This document shows positions 1 to 12,900 of a DNA stretch of 64,000 nt, in pieces. The position numbers were made by a program, and so were the translations under genes. The notes beneath the pieces are model-generated. The model was not told the origin of the DNA. It was given only the letters and a program-made list of their open reading frames with translations, and did no database searches. Position 1 is the first letter of the stretch, and every line of letters starts with the position of its first letter. The stretch is from Rhododendron vialii (taxonomy: Eukaryota > Streptophyta > Magnoliopsida > Ericales > Ericaceae): positions 11,208,001-11,272,000 of the forward strand of contig NC_080561.1 of assembly GCF_030253575.1 (NCBI RefSeq). Direction: 5' to 3'.

Positions 1-51
1 TCGTAGCCTTTCCATGTACTAAATTTGTTTTGTTGATTTGAATTTTTGCAG

Positions 52-1623
52 CTGAAAACGTTAATCATCGTCCCAGACGCACCCCAAGCAACATCCGAAC
101 AGAGGACATTAACAAAGTCCTCAAATATAAAGGTGTGCCTGGTACCCGAACAGCTGGTCGGGGTCGTGACGCTGACGTGCTGCTAGGATACGATCCTGCG
201 TACAGAGGTGTCATCGACAGGCGGCTTGCTCATCCTAGCACCAGTGCTGCCTCTACATCAACTGCTCCTCCGACCAGGAGCACAAGAGCTAACGCAGGAG
301 TAACCGTAGCCGGTCAACTGGGTGAAATCCCAATTTCTGAAGGAATTCCATTACCACGAGTGAGAGTTCGAAGATCCTCACGAAGTCAGGCCTCCTCTCT
401 TCAACCCGAACAGCCAGTAGTGAATCTTGACACCAGTCAATCATCCTCTTCAGGTTATTCTCAATTTTCTCCTAACTCTAGCACCATGACACGTCAGCCT
501 TTAAACCTCAGCTCTCTCCTCACCGTCTCTTCTCGGGGACGGGGATCTGGTCGGGTAGCTTCCACAGGGAACGCCCCTCCTGCACCCCGTCGTAACAGAG
601 GCGGTTCGAGCCGCTCCACTTCATCTCGTGAAGTGGAGACTACCATAGAGGCCAGTGATGCTCACAGAGACAAACGGCCTAGATCAGAAGACCCTACTGG
701 TACTGCTTCTCAAGCAGACATCGAAACACATCACCCCGTTTCACCAACTACCCAAGTACTTCCTCAAACATGGACTCCTCTATTCACTAGAGGAGACCGT
801 CCCGTTCACGTCGGGGATAGTGCTAGTTCGTCGGAGACAGCACTTGCTCTGGCCCAAGGGTTGCTACTCCCTGTTGACTTACAGAAAGAGTCATTGTCTC
901 CCCCTGATCGGCTTGTGTCCACTGGTCTCGTCAGTGGAATCAAGGTAATAAAAACTTCTCTTCTTTAAAGCTTCATCTTTATAAGTTTTAAGAAAAAAGT
1001 TACTCACGATCTGGTATTTGCTATAGTTTATCCAAAAAATGGTCGTACTGGGCCAAAAATTCCAGGAAGCTGAAGCCGAGAGGATCAGGCTTTTAAATGA
1101 CAACACCAGGTTGATCCGAACAGTCACGAGATTAGAGAGAGAGAGAGATAAAGCTAAAGCTGACTTGTCTGAGACAAAGGGCAAGCTTGTGACCACGGAG
1201 GAGAGTCTGCATCAAGTCTTGGCCGAGATGGACAGCACCAAAAAGGCATCTTTTGAAGATGGTTATCAGAAGGGGTTTGACGCCACAACATCAAGTTATG
1301 TCGAGCAGATGCCTGATATTCAAGACCAAATCTGGGTTGCTTGCTGGGAGGCGTGCCTTACAAAGGCAGGAGTTGCTGAGGATTCTCCCCTATGGGTTGA
1401 GAATGATCTACCAAGTCACCAAGTTGCAGCTCCAGCAGACGACGTTGATCAACAGATTGATGATTTTGCAGATGTTGATGAAGAAATACAAGTTGAGGCA
1501 CAAAATGACGTTGTGCAATCATCTGTTCTGGAAGTGACCACTGAGATCGTTATCCCAGAGGTACAAACTGCTACTGTTGTTGATGAGGCTGATGTCCCTT
1601 CTGAGGTTCAGAACCTGGATTAA
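52..1623 (+). CDS. Antisense accessory gene of Tat element 1 (Ser/Arg-rich plus coiled coil), partial at its 5' end
   Basis: This is a plus-strand coding unit lying beyond the pol end of a minus-strand Tat element, so it is antisense to that element. An exon opens at 52 directly after an acceptor-like tract (tttttgcag) and is open to 944. A GT...AG gap of 82 bp (945-1026) follows, and the frame continues in phase 0 to the stop at 1623. The first part is rich in Ser, Arg and Pro (low complexity). The second begins with a charged, heptad-like coiled coil (about 1040-1250), then a conserved-looking stretch with QMPDIQDQIW, then an acidic tail. Some plant Tat/Grande-type elements are known to carry antisense ORFs in this position. 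Upstream exons would lie left of the window, so the N-terminal domain is not visible. A 'putative gypsy-type transposon' domain is a guess by analogy. The function is unknown. I am fairly sure it is coding and less sure of its name. Confidence 0.7.
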
Positions 1624-1789
1624 GATAATAAACAGGTAGTTTTAAAAATCATCTGGCTGGTCTTGCATGACCATAGCCTTTTTTACCCTGCGTGGTACCA
1701 GTACTATCAATACTTTACTTTTAAAACAGGTATTCGGCCCTTCGTGGCATAACTTTTATGGTTTGCTCGGCTTCCATGTTTGCTGCATC

Positions 1790-2375
1790 TGTTCGTATGC
1801 AATTTCAATCTAAGTATTTCGTACTGTTTAAGCATCGTTTATGTATCATTCGTTTGCATAAGTATTTCGTACTTTTTAGCAAATCTTTCACGCCTGTTAA
1901 GTTTCACGTACTTAATGTTGTTTAAGTTTCACGTACTTAAAAACATTTGTTTCCCAGTGTCTCGTACTGTTTTAAGTTTAGTAGTTTACAAGTGTATTTA
2001 TACTTGTTAAGTATCACGTACTTACACAAAATCGCCTAAGTATCACGTATTTAGAACATCACACAAGTGTTTCGTACTTGTGTTTAAGTTTCACGTACTT
2101 AACTAAATGTGGCTTACATTTAAGTCAAGCCAATATAGGTTCTCAAGTATCACGTACTTAAAACACCATATAAGTATCTCGTACTTTGAACGTCCATACA
2201 AGTATTTCGTACTTGTATTTGTTTAAAAGTAAACATACAAGTGTTTTCATACTTGTGTGCAAATGTATACCCAAGTTTCACATACTGGAAATTCTATACA
2301 AGTGTTTCGTACTTGTATTCGTTAAGTGTCACGTACTTAAAAATGTATAATGCTTTTAAGTTTCACATACTCAAA
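1790..2375. repeat. Array of 18 palindromic 15-mers, AAGTN-N5-TACTT type
   Basis: Eighteen copies of a 15-bp motif lie here, starting at 1812, 1860, 1899, 1924, 1955, 1989, 2009, 2038, 2065, 2086, 2145, 2172, 2200, 2239, 2273, 2300, 2324 and 2358. The commonest forms are AAGTATTTCGTACTT, AAGTTTCACGTACTT and AAGTGTTTCGTACTT. The ends are inverted (AAGT/ACTT) around a short core. In about twelve copies the flanking bases also pair: copies preceded by CA are followed by TG, and copies preceded by TT are followed by AA. The spacing is irregular, so this is not a simple tandem repeat. It lies in the 3' untranslated part of element 1, between the integrase end and the off-window 3' LTR. Tat elements commonly hold repeats there. 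Confidence 0.85.
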
Positions 2376-2595
2376 AGGTATGCCCTGCTCCCCAATACGA
2401 ATAAGGAGAACCAAACTCGTAGTTCGTATTTAAATACCACAACAGTTTGTCGAAGTGATTGTATTCATAATCTGTAAAACGCAAGAGGGCGTTACTCGTA
2501 CCCTTTGCAAAAACAATCAAAACTAGAACAAAGGAATTATATTCGTAATTCCCACACAATCACGTAGTGTAAATCCAAAACAGAATTTAATACTT

Positions 2596-5500
2596 CTAAA
2601 CAAAGAACTTTCGTAAATTATGAACATTCCAAGGCCTCGGAATTGGATCACCATCCAGATCAGCCAATCGATAGGCTCCGATGCCCACAATCTCAGTTAC
2701 TCTATACGGGCCTTCCCAGTTGGCCCCCAGTTTGCCCTCGTTAGCCACCTTGGTGTTGCCGAGCACTTTTCGTAGCACGAGGTCCCCAACACCAAATTCT
2801 CGAGGGTGAACATGCTTGTTGTAGCTTTTCATCAGTTGTTCTTGGTAAGAAGCAAGATGTACCAAGGCTTTTTCTCGCCTCTCCTCGGCAAGGTCAAGCT
2901 CGATTTGAAGGGCCTTGTCATTGCCTCCACTTTCAACCAAAACGGTCCTGTTGGTCGGCAGGCCTACCTCCAGAGGTATGACAGCCTCTGTTCCATAGGC
3001 CAATGAATAGGGGGTCTCTCCCGTAGACCTCCTAGGCGTTGTTCGATGAGCCCACAGGACCAATGGTAACTCGTCAGGCCACCTTCCCTTAGCTTTGTCC
3101 AGCCTCTTCTTTATCCCATCTAGGATAGTTTTATTAGATGCCTCTGCTTGCCCATTACTCTGAGGGTAGGCTGGGGTGGAATAAAAATTTCTTATTCCAT
3201 ATTGGGCACAAAAAGCCTTGAATTTCTTCTGGAATTGGGATCCATTGTCTGTAATCAATGAATAAGGGACCCCAAAACGAGTGATGATGTTTTTCCACAC
3301 GAACCTTTCTATCATAGGCTCAGTGATTTTGGCCAGTGGTTCTGCCTCAATCCACTTTGTAAAATAGTCAGTTGCAACAAGCAGGAATTTTCGATTCCCA
3401 GTTGCTTTGTGCAATGGACCCACGATATCCATCCCCCATTGAGCAAAAGGCCAGGGACTTGTTAATGGCACCAGATCTTCAGCGGGTGTTCGAATCATTG
3501 GTGAGAACTTTTGACACTTCTCACAAATCTTTACATACACCTTTGCATCTTCTTACATGTGTGGCCACCAGTAGCCTTGAGTAATTGCTCGGTGGGCAAT
3601 AGATCTGCCTCCAGCATGGCTCCCACATGTTCCCTCGTGGATTTCATGAAGGAACTTCTGTACCATCTCAGGATGTACACATAGCAAATAGGGACCCGTA
3701 AAGGATTTCCTATACAATTTACCCTCTGGGGACAGCCAAAACCTAGCAGATTTGACTCTTATCTTGTGGGCCTCCTTTTTATCAGAAGGGAGTATCTCGT
3801 CTCGTAAGAACTCCATTATTGGGTCCATCCAACTTGGTCCTTGGTTCACGTCCAAGACCAAGTCTACACTCCTCCCAATGCTCGGCTCGTTGAGGTATTC
3901 TACTGCCACCCTTCTTTTAAACTCTGTTGGTACTGCTGCAGCCAACCAAGCTAAAGAATCTGCATGAGCATTCTGTCCAGAACTTATTTGCTCAATATAT
4001 ACCCTCTCGAAAGTATCAAGCAAGTCTTTTGCTGCCTGCACGTAGGCTACCATCTTTTCATTCCGAGTCTCGTACTCTCCGGACAGCTGATTCACAACAA
4101 GCTGGGAATCACAATACACCCTGACCCGTTCTGCTTTAAGGGTCTTTGCACTTCTTAACCCAGCCAAGAGTGCTTCATATTCAGCCACATTATTCGATGC
4201 ACTGAATCCAAGCCGAACAGAGAGTTCAATCAGAACTCCTTGAGGAGGAAAGAGGACAACTCCAATTCCAGAACCAGTATTACACGCTGATCCATCAACG
4301 AATAACTTCCATTCTTTAGGATCCTGTTCGGCTACGGGTTGATCCTTCAAGGATGATGTCTTAACTGCCTGTTCCTTTCTCGTAGGAGGCAAGGGAGCAA
4401 TAGTGGGGGAAAACTCTGCCATAAAATCAGCCAACACCTGGCCTTTAATTGCTGTGCGTGGCTGATACTCGAGATCATACTGACTTAACTCCACGGACCA
4501 CGTCGAGATCCTTCCCGAGAAATCTGCCTTTCGAAGCAGTGATTTTAATGGATACTCAGTATAAACCACAACCTTATGGCTTTGGAAGTAGTGTGGCAAT
4601 TTCCTGGTTGCTGTCCTGAGTGCCAGGACAAGTTTTTCTAGAGGCAGATATCTTGTCTCTGCATCCAACAATGTCTTGCTAACATAATAGATGGGGATTT
4701 GTTCGATCCCCAAATCCCTCAACAAGACTGCACTTACTGCATGCTCGGAAACAGCTAAGTACAGAATTAAAGACTCACCAGGCTGTGGAGTTGACAACAG
4801 TGGGGGCTCGGCCAGGTACTTCTTCAGGTCCTGGAAAGCTTGTTCACATTCTGCTCCCCATTCAAATCCCTCCCTTTTTTTCAATAACTGAAAAAAGGGT
4901 CTGCATTTGTCGCTTGACCTGCTGATGAATCTGTTAAGTGCTGCTGCCATTCCAGTCAGTCTCTGGACTTCCTTGGTAGTTTTGGGACTCTGTAGTCTTT
5001 GTAAGGCATCAATCTGATCGGGATTTGCCTCTATCCCTCTCAAAGTTACCAAATGGCCCAGGAATTTTCCTGAACCAACCCCAAACGCACACTTCGAGGC
5101 GTTGAGTTTCAGCTTATACTTCCTCAGGATTGCGAACACTTCCCTCAGATCAGAAATATGCCCTCCCTTTTCTCGACTCTTTACCACCATATCATCTATG
5201 TAAACTTCCAAAGTCTTCCCGATGAGCTTCTTGAACATAATGGTTGCAAGTCTTTGGTATGTAGCCCCAGCATTCCTTAGTCCAAAGGGCATAACACTGT
5301 AACAATATAACCCTCGTGGTGTGATGAACGAAGTCTTCTCTTGATCAGGTTCAAACATAGCAATCTGATGATATCCTCGATATGCATCGAGAAAACTCAT
5401 TCGCTCGTAGCCAGAGGTTGCATCAACCAATTGGTCAATCCTAGGTAAAGGAAAACTGTCCTTAGGGCATGCTTTGTTCAGGTCTGTGAAGTCCACACAG

Positions 5501-8274
5501 ACACGCCACTTCCCATTCTTCTTCTTTACCACAACAGTGTTGGATAACCACTCTGGGTAATAGATTTCACGTATTGCCTTGGCCTCCAACAAACGATCGA
5601 CCTCTTCAATCACTGCATCTACATGCTGTACGGCAGCCCTTCGTTTTTTCTGAATGATTGGCTTGTGTTGAGGGTCAATGTTTAAATGATGACAGATCAC
5701 GTCTGCATCCACCCCAGGCATTTCCTCTGGCACCCATGCAAAAACATCAATATATTCTTTTAGAAATCTTACCGACTCAGCTTTTTTGTCTGCTGGTAAT
5801 GATTTCCCAATCAAAAAATATCTTTCAGGATCAATCTCGTTGATCTGAATCTTCTCCAGGCCCTCAACTACTTTTTCAGCCGGGCTTCTGCCAACATCCT
5901 CGATGGTTGGTTGATCTGGTACTTCTAGTGTGTGAACATGGTGGACCTTCGGGGCTGTTTTGATGATGGAAATCAAGCATTGCTGTGCCACCTTCTGGTT
6001 TCCTTTAAGGACTTCAATCCCATTTGATCCTGGAAATTTCACCATCTGGTGATAAGTCGAGGAGACTGCTCTCATTTTGTGCAACCACGTCCTCCCTATA
6101 ATCGCGTTATAGGAAGATGGGACATCGACTACCAAAAAGTCTGTTCTTAATACTACTGACCCAGCCCGAACAGGTAGAGTCACTCTTCCCAGGGGCCAAA
6201 CTGCTCCTGCACCGAACCCAATTAGAGGTGTTGTTGATTGTTCCAAGTCCGATTGGGCCAGGCCCAGCTTCTTGAATGCATCATAGTACAACACCTCTGT
6301 ACAGCTCCCCGAATCCACTAGAATTCTTTCGATGTCGTATTCCCCAACTCGTAGGGTCACGACCAATGCATCATTGTGGGGTATTTGGACCTCCGCCAAA
6401 TCATCGTCACTGAATGCCATGCTCTCGTTGCATGCATTAGTCTCTCGCCCTCTCTTGTTTCCCAACCGCATCACGTGCTGATCATGCTTGACTTGTCTTT
6501 GCAACAGCCTCACCTCACTCCTCGTATAAGGTGCAGCCAGTCCATGTATCATATGGATCACGCCTTTAGGGTGCTGCTCGTAACCCAGTTCCATGGCCTT
6601 CCCTTTCTCTTTAGGGTCCTCCTGGATAAACTCCTTGAGATAGCCCCGAGAGACCAAATCATCAAGGTGCCTCTTGTATACCTCACAATCCTCGGTCATA
6701 TGGCCCCAATCTTTGTGATAACTGCAGTGCTGATTCGTAGCACGTTTTGCATCTTTGTCTCCACCTAGACTTGGGGGCCATTTAAAATATGGCTGATTCT
6801 TTATTCGATAAAGAATCCTGTATATTGGTTCTTTCCAAACCGTAGTGATAGAAAAGAAGGACTTGGGGTCAGGAGCTTGCTTGTCCTTGTATGCCTCCTT
6901 CTTAGCCTGCCCGTACTCCCTTCTGTCTTTGTAAGACTTGGGTTCTGGCTTATCCACCTTTTTGGCAGGTGCCTTCTGCTGTTCGGCAACCGTCCTGCCA
7001 TCCTCACGGAGTATGTCATCCTCCATTTTGGCGTGTTGCTCTATCCGTTCCATCAATTTAGCCAAGGTGGCTACTGGATGTTTATTCAATGAACGGCGCA
7101 GCTCCCCCCGAACAGGCAAACCAGTTTTGAACGTAGCAATTGCATACTCTTCACTGCAACTTTCAATCTCGTTGAAAGTTTCCCAGTACTTCTTTGCATA
7201 ATCCCTGATCTGCTCGTTCTCCTCCTGCTTCATGGTGGAAAGACTCTCAAAAGTCTTTGGGGCCTTTCTGCTCGTTAAGAACCGAGCAGTGAATTCCTCT
7301 GCCAACTGCCTCCATCCTCGTATGGATCGTGGGGCCAACTTATGAAACCAGGATAAAGCCACCTTGCCAAGACTGGAGGGAAACATCTTGCACAAGATGG
7401 AATCGTCCCCCTCATGCATAAGCATGGCCTGTTGGTAATGCTGTATGTGAGCTATGGGATCCGTATTTGTCTCGTAAAGTACGAATGCACCGTGCTTCAC
7501 TCTGCCCGGCAAACTTGCTTCTTGTAGCCTCTTTGTAAAGGGAGAGGCTGCAATATTACTCAGGGCCTTGCGTGCTGCTTCTCGTGCAGTCACTGTCCCA
7601 TCCTCTTCCTCCTTTGACTTGTGGGCCGTAGCCTTGACCCAATCAGCATCAGGTCTCTCGTACCTGTCTCGATGATGCTTTCTCGTGTCCTCTTCCTCGG
7701 GGGTAGAACTCCGGTCTCTGCTCCTCTTTTTTCGTGAAGAAGTCTTTCTCTCCGGTGTTCGGCTTCTACTTGTTCTTCCCCTTTTTCGTGGAGAAGCTAC
7801 GTGACGCCCTCTAACAGGACTTCTGCTCCTTCTTCCTCGTGAAGGATCTTTTCTGTATTGTACCATAGCATACCTACTGCCTCTAGAATTTCCTCGAGAC
7901 AGGCCAGAATCCTCCGGATGCTCCCTAATTCTTTCCAATTCTCTGATCTCATGCTCTCGTTTTTTAATCAGACGAGCATACTTCTCGACTTCTTGCCTCT
8001 TCCTATCAAGAACGTCGTCACTATGGTGCACACTCCTGGAGTGCGCGATTGATTCATCCCTTTGATGGGATTTACTCCTTCTCGTGGATCTTGAAGCCGT
8101 CTCTCCATCTCCTCTATTTTTGGAGTTATGATGCACGGTAAGGGGGCGGTCCTTACTCGTGTTCCTTCTGTGCCCACCCTGGGGCTTTCTCGGAGCCCCG
8201 GGTGGTGATTTGTCCCTTCCCTCGTCTAACACATCTTTTGGTTCATGCGGCGTTGCTGGAGTTACTTCCACCAT
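2596..8274 (-). mobile_element. Tat-lineage Ty3 element 1: gag-pol body
   Basis: This is a long minus-strand gag-pol that starts at 8274 near the LTR and PBS. In order it shows an Arg/Ser-rich N-terminus, a gag core (about 7500-7000), a Tat-type zinc-binding motif (CSYH...C, about 6725-6685), a protease (VDSGS, about 6310), RT (YIDDM, about 5195), a first RNase H, and a second ancestral-type RNase H (FVDGSA, about 4300). An integrase follows with an HHCC finger (about 3640), catalytic-core motifs (GMDIVGP about 3440, DNGSQF about 3245) and a C-terminal barrel ending at 2596. The second RNase H after the retroviral-type one marks the Tat lineage. The body is close to whole, with about one break. 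It copies itself through an RNA intermediate and inserts by integrase. Small plus-strand ORFs inside it are shadows. Confidence 0.92.
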
Positions 8275-8303
8275 GGTCGTATTTCAAAAGGGAATTCTTT
8301 CGT

Positions 8304-8321
8304 TTCCCACAGACGGCGCCA
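8304..8321 (-). other. Primer-binding site of element 1
   Basis: Read on the minus strand, TGGCGCCGTCTGTGGGAA starts three bases inside the LTR edge. It is the usual primer-site form in Tat elements, and its first bases fit the 3' end of a plant tRNA such as tRNA-Asp. It sits between the LTR and the gag start and so fixes the orientation of element 1. Confidence 0.75.
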
Positions 8322-8323
8322 AT

Positions 8324-9292
8324 TGTAGGGGGATGAAAACAATTGACGCTTCGGATCAACTGGATTGCAACGGCTTATTCGTGCCTCTTCACCGGAACCC
8401 TAGCTCGACGTCTGAACCCTAATCTGCAAAATAGACAGGGGGTGAGTGCACCTTTGCCTCTCGTGGCAAAGGCCCTCCGATGCTTTTGTTAGTATCACGT
8501 ACTAGAAAACTCAGCCCTAATTATCAGTAGGAAAGCAATAATAATGCAATATTGCGTACCTCTCACCTCTAGGTTTTCCTCATATTTATAGATTTATGGA
8601 TGCTTGCTGTCCAAGCATCCTTATTGCCATAGGATTTCTTAACTCGTATAGGAAACCCAGGATATCAAGGAATCTCGTTTCCTTTATCAGTTTATGGAAA
8701 AGAGTCCTTTCAGGATTCTTTTCCTTTAAGAGCCGAACATCCCATACTCGTTGGGTATCTTTCTCAGATCCTATATTCTTGGGATCTTTTATCCCTATAT
8801 GGGACATGACTATTCTGGAATCTTCCAGAGTATTCCCTTTGCTCCCATCTTAGTTGGAGCTCAATCTTTGTTCGGCCGTCTCATAGCCGAGCAGACGGCT
8901 TGAACCAACTACCTCACATGTAACTGGTCCTTGAGCCCGTTCAACCTTCCTAGACCATTGACTTCTCATGTCACTGGTCCATATTGCCGAACACATGTTT
9001 AGCATGACTGTCCTGTCTATATTCAAACTATGGTCCCACGCACCATTTATTCGGATAGCGATTGTATTGCTTTCAGCCCGTGATCACTCGTATCACGTGC
9101 TAGGTTCTTTACAACATCTGTTCGGCTGTATCATAACCGAACAGTCTATTTATAGCCATGACTTCTCATATCACTGGTCCATATCGCTGTTCACCGAACT
9201 GCTCGGCGATAAGTCCAGTCGTATTTACCACGTGTTCCCAAACATCACGTGTTTGGTAACTAAATGTATCTGCTCGGGAATACCTCCCTACA
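8324..9292 (-). repeat. 5' LTR of element 1 (969 bp)
   Basis: On the plus strand the segment begins TGTAGGGGG and ends CTCCCTACA, an inverted terminal pair of the kind that bounds LTRs. The left edge abuts the primer-binding site. A minus-strand TATA box (TATAAATA, 8590-8583) puts transcription toward gag. The sequence includes one further copy-like AGTATCACGTACT (8492-8504), matching the palindrome array at the other end of the element. The partner LTR lies left of the window, so age and target duplication cannot be read. The 5 bp after the right edge are GAAGA. Confidence 0.75.
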
Positions 9293-9916
9293 GAAGAATA
9301 AAATCTTCTTACATAGGAAATGAAATGGAATCAAGATCCAATCAAATCAAATCAAGTCAAGCCAATCAAATCAAGTCAAGCCAATCAAATCAAATCAAGC
9401 CAATCAAAGATCTTGCCATACTTAGCTCTTCTCTTATTGAGCCTATAAATAGAGGCTCATATGAGAGAGAGAGCACCTTTTGCTTGGCATTCTTCAGAGC
9501 TCTCAAGCACTCTTCAAGAACTCAAGCATTCTTCAACATCCTGCAGAGAATCATCAAACACCAAAAACCGTGTCGATTTCTTTGTAAGTCCACCACACAA
9601 ATCATTCAACAAACCAAAACTCTTGGAGATTTTAAAGATCAAACTCCAAAGTTCAAGTCATATTCAAACTTTGTTCTTCAGTTCATTCAACTTGAAGATT
9701 CAAAGAAAGTTATTGTTTCTGCGATTCAACAACAAGCATTCAAGCCGTTGGAACGCCACCAATTCCGGAGATCGAATCAGAGGATTTTGTTCTTGTCTTT
9801 ATTTAAAGAGCATTTATTAGAGAATTGTAACCCTCTCAATTCAAAATCAATAAAAAGTATTATTTTGTGCATCTTTTTCGTCTTCTTTATTGCAGGACGC
9901 GAATTTGTGTGTTACA
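9293..9916 (+). repeat. 5' LTR (right part) of element 2, with promoter
   Basis: This stretch reads like the 3' portion of a plus-strand LTR. A TATA box (TATAAATA) is at 9444-9451, a GA-rich leader follows, AATAAAA is at about 9849, and an edge ending GTTACA lies just before a primer-site-like sequence at 9921. Its beginning is not visible because element 1 abuts it at 9292. The simplest reading is that element 1 inserted into this LTR. From 9330 to 9415 a short AATCAAATCAAG/CAAGCC repeat runs through the U3 part. Confidence 0.6.
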
Positions 9917-9920
9917 AATT

Positions 9921-9938
9921 TGGCACGCCCGGTGGGAC
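9921..9938 (+). other. Primer-binding site region of element 2
   Basis: TGGCACGCCCGGTGGGAC follows the LTR edge by four bases and precedes gag, in the place and form usual for Tat-type elements. The priming tRNA is not assigned. Confidence 0.55.
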
Positions 9939-9982
9939 CTCTCTACCTCTCATCTCTTTCTCCAAAGTCAAGTTCTTCACAA

Positions 9983-12900
9983 ATGGCTTCTAAGAAGATT
10001 CAAACCGCTCCGATCAACAAAAACACTAACAAGAATGCCGCTGTTGCCAAGAATAGCAGTAGCACTTCTACTGGCCCTGCGACGCGTAGCAAAGCTAAGG
10101 CGACCGATATCGTCGCAAATCAAGGAGCTATGCCAAAAGTTAACCCAGCAAAGGTGCCACCTAACAAGCGCCGAGGTGTTGCCACACTTGCAGCAAAGAA
10201 GGAAGAAGAGCGCTCCGAAAAGCTTCCATCCAATTCTGGAAGTTCTATGTCTGCAAGCTCACCTCTCCCAACTCATTCAGTTTCTGATGCAGATTCTAGC
10301 ACGGGTTCGCATTCAGGATCCTCTCCTTCTTCTCCGAAGCGCTCAGAGTCGCCAATTCGTTCAGACGCATCTTACTCCATGGCTATGCAGGCAATGACCA
10401 CTGATGCTGCAACGGTGGAGGAGCAACTAACTACTATGGCGCGCGCCATTGAAAAGCTCACCAAGACCGTGGAAGATAAAGACCTCCAGATTGCATCGCT
10501 TATGAACAAGTTAGAGACTCAGAACATGGGAGGAACTAGCCACGATGCTTCACATCCACCAGGTTTCACACCAAAAGGAGTCATAATTGCTGACCAATCT
10601 GGAAAGCTCATGATGGGTGACCAAACTGGGAAATTCAAGCAAACGGACGATGGTAATCATATTTTGTCATCAAATCAAGGAGATGGTCGTAAGGTCAATC
10701 GCATAAGGGCAATTGAAAGTGCTCAACCAACTTCTATTGCTTCGTTGTCTGTCCAACAACTCCAAGACATGATAGCAAGCACAATCAGAGCACAGTACGG
10801 AGGGCCTTCACAAAGTGCGTTTACGTATTCAAAACCTTACACAAAGCGCATTGACTGCTTTAGGATGCCTATTGGTTATCAGCCACCAAAGTTTCAACAA
10901 TTTGACGGGAAAGGAAACCCAAAGCAACACGTCGCCCACTTCGTCGAAACATGCAACAACGCTGGGATGGAGGGAGATCTACTTGTCAAACAATTCGTTC
11001 GTTCGCTCAAGGGAAATGCTTTTGAATGGTACACAGACTTAGAGCCAGAATCGATTGATAGTTGGGAACAGATGGAGCGAGAGTTCTTGAATCGTTTCTA
11101 TAGCACTCGTCGCATTGTAAGTATGACGGAGCTAACCAATACAAAGCAGTGGAAGGATGAACCTGTGGTTGACTACATCAACCGTTGGCGTGCTGTAAGC
11201 CTGGACTGTAGAGACCGACTCTCCGAACTCTCGGCCGTTGAGATGTGCATGAAGGGTATGCATTGGGGTCTCCTTTACATTCTTCAAGGGGTAAAGCCGC
11301 GGACTTTTGAAGAGTTGGCTACACGTGCACACGATATGGAAATCAACATAGCAACTCACGGAGGAAACAATCCTCCTATTTTGGGAAATCCAAATGACAA
11401 GAAGGATGTGAAGAGAGGAGACAAGTTCTCCAAGAACACAACCAAAGATGCGATGGTGGTAAATACGACCCCAATAAAGATCACAGCAAGGACAATAAAA
11501 AGGAGGTCAAAAAAGAATATCGCCCTGTAGAGAAAGACAAACGTTTGACTCTAAAGGAATTACAAGAAAAGAAGTACCCGTTCCCCGACTCTGATGTGCC
11601 CGGCATGCTAGAAGACTTACTTGAAAAGAAAGTCATTCAACTACCTGAGTGCAAACGTCCCGAGGAAATAGGTCGTGTGAATGACCCAAAGTATTGTCAA
11701 TATCATCGAATTGTAAGCCACCCTACTGAAAAGTGCTTCGTGTTGAAGGAACTGCTTATTGATCTAGCAAGCAAGAATAAAATCCTTCTAGACCTAGACG
11801 AAGCTGCGGAATCCAACCATACCACCACCATTGTTGTGGGGTCGCAAGATTCTCCAACTTCTGGTTCTAAAGCAAAGGGAGAGCACGTAACAACATCGAC
11901 AGAAGGGGCAATTGCGAGAACTCTCCAGTTTGGCTCACTTGAACCTGTGATAGTTCAAGTCCTAAGTCAAGAAATATCAACTTTTTCTTGCATAGACAAA
12001 AATCCGAGTGCAGAAATTGATGAAGGATGGATCGTCGTGACACGAAAGAAGTCATGCAAAAACAAGCCCAAAGCTAAATCAGTCTGTCCTACAAAAATCC
12101 AAGGAAAGAGGAATCATCACCAATATTCAAAGAGAAAGGGAGGAAGGAAAATGAAAGCCAAGAAAGAGGTGTTAGAAGTTTGCGAACCTGTAGAACAAAA
12201 TCCTCTTGCCCCAATCACTTTACAAGATTTCTTTCCAAAGGGGTATTTCAAGGAGGACGAAGTCGAAGATGTCTACATGGTTTCAACAAGTGAAGAAATT
12301 GTTGGCAACGTCGAACAAGTCCACGAGCTAAAAGCAACAATGAACAAAGAAGAGACTGACCTCTTTACAACTTTGAACGAAGCACCTCCACGGTTTAGTC
12401 TTCGCGAAGCAGCGCAACTCTCCCAATCAGCCAGGCTCGCACTCATTCAAGTTTTAGAAGACCTCACGGAGTACGAGTCTATAATCAATAAAGTTGATAC
12501 CACGGAGAACTCCACTACTTGTGCTTCTTGTTGTGCGACGATCACATTCACCGATGAAGACTTGCAATTAGGTTCAAAACCGCACAATCGACCATTGTTT
12601 GTGTCGGGGTACATCAAAGAACAAAAGGTGGGTCGTATTCTTATCGATGGAGGCTCCGCAGTAAATATCATGCCAAAGTTCATCATGAAGAAACTCGGAA
12701 TCCCAATCGATGAGTTGGCCCGTAGTCGTTTGGTCATTCAAGGCTTCAACCAAGGAGGGCAGCGAGCAATCAGAATGATTCGTTTGAACCTCACCATCAA
12801 TGAGCTTGTAGCAAGTACACTATTTCATGTCATCGATGCAAAAACCTCTTACAATCTGCTACTGGGGAGACCATGGGTTCATGGAAATGGAGTGGTTGCA

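Noticed and set aside
9461-9993. Plus-strand ORFs over the LTR of element 2
   Set aside because: Non-coding LTR and leader that happen to be open. No domain is present, and gag starts at 9983.
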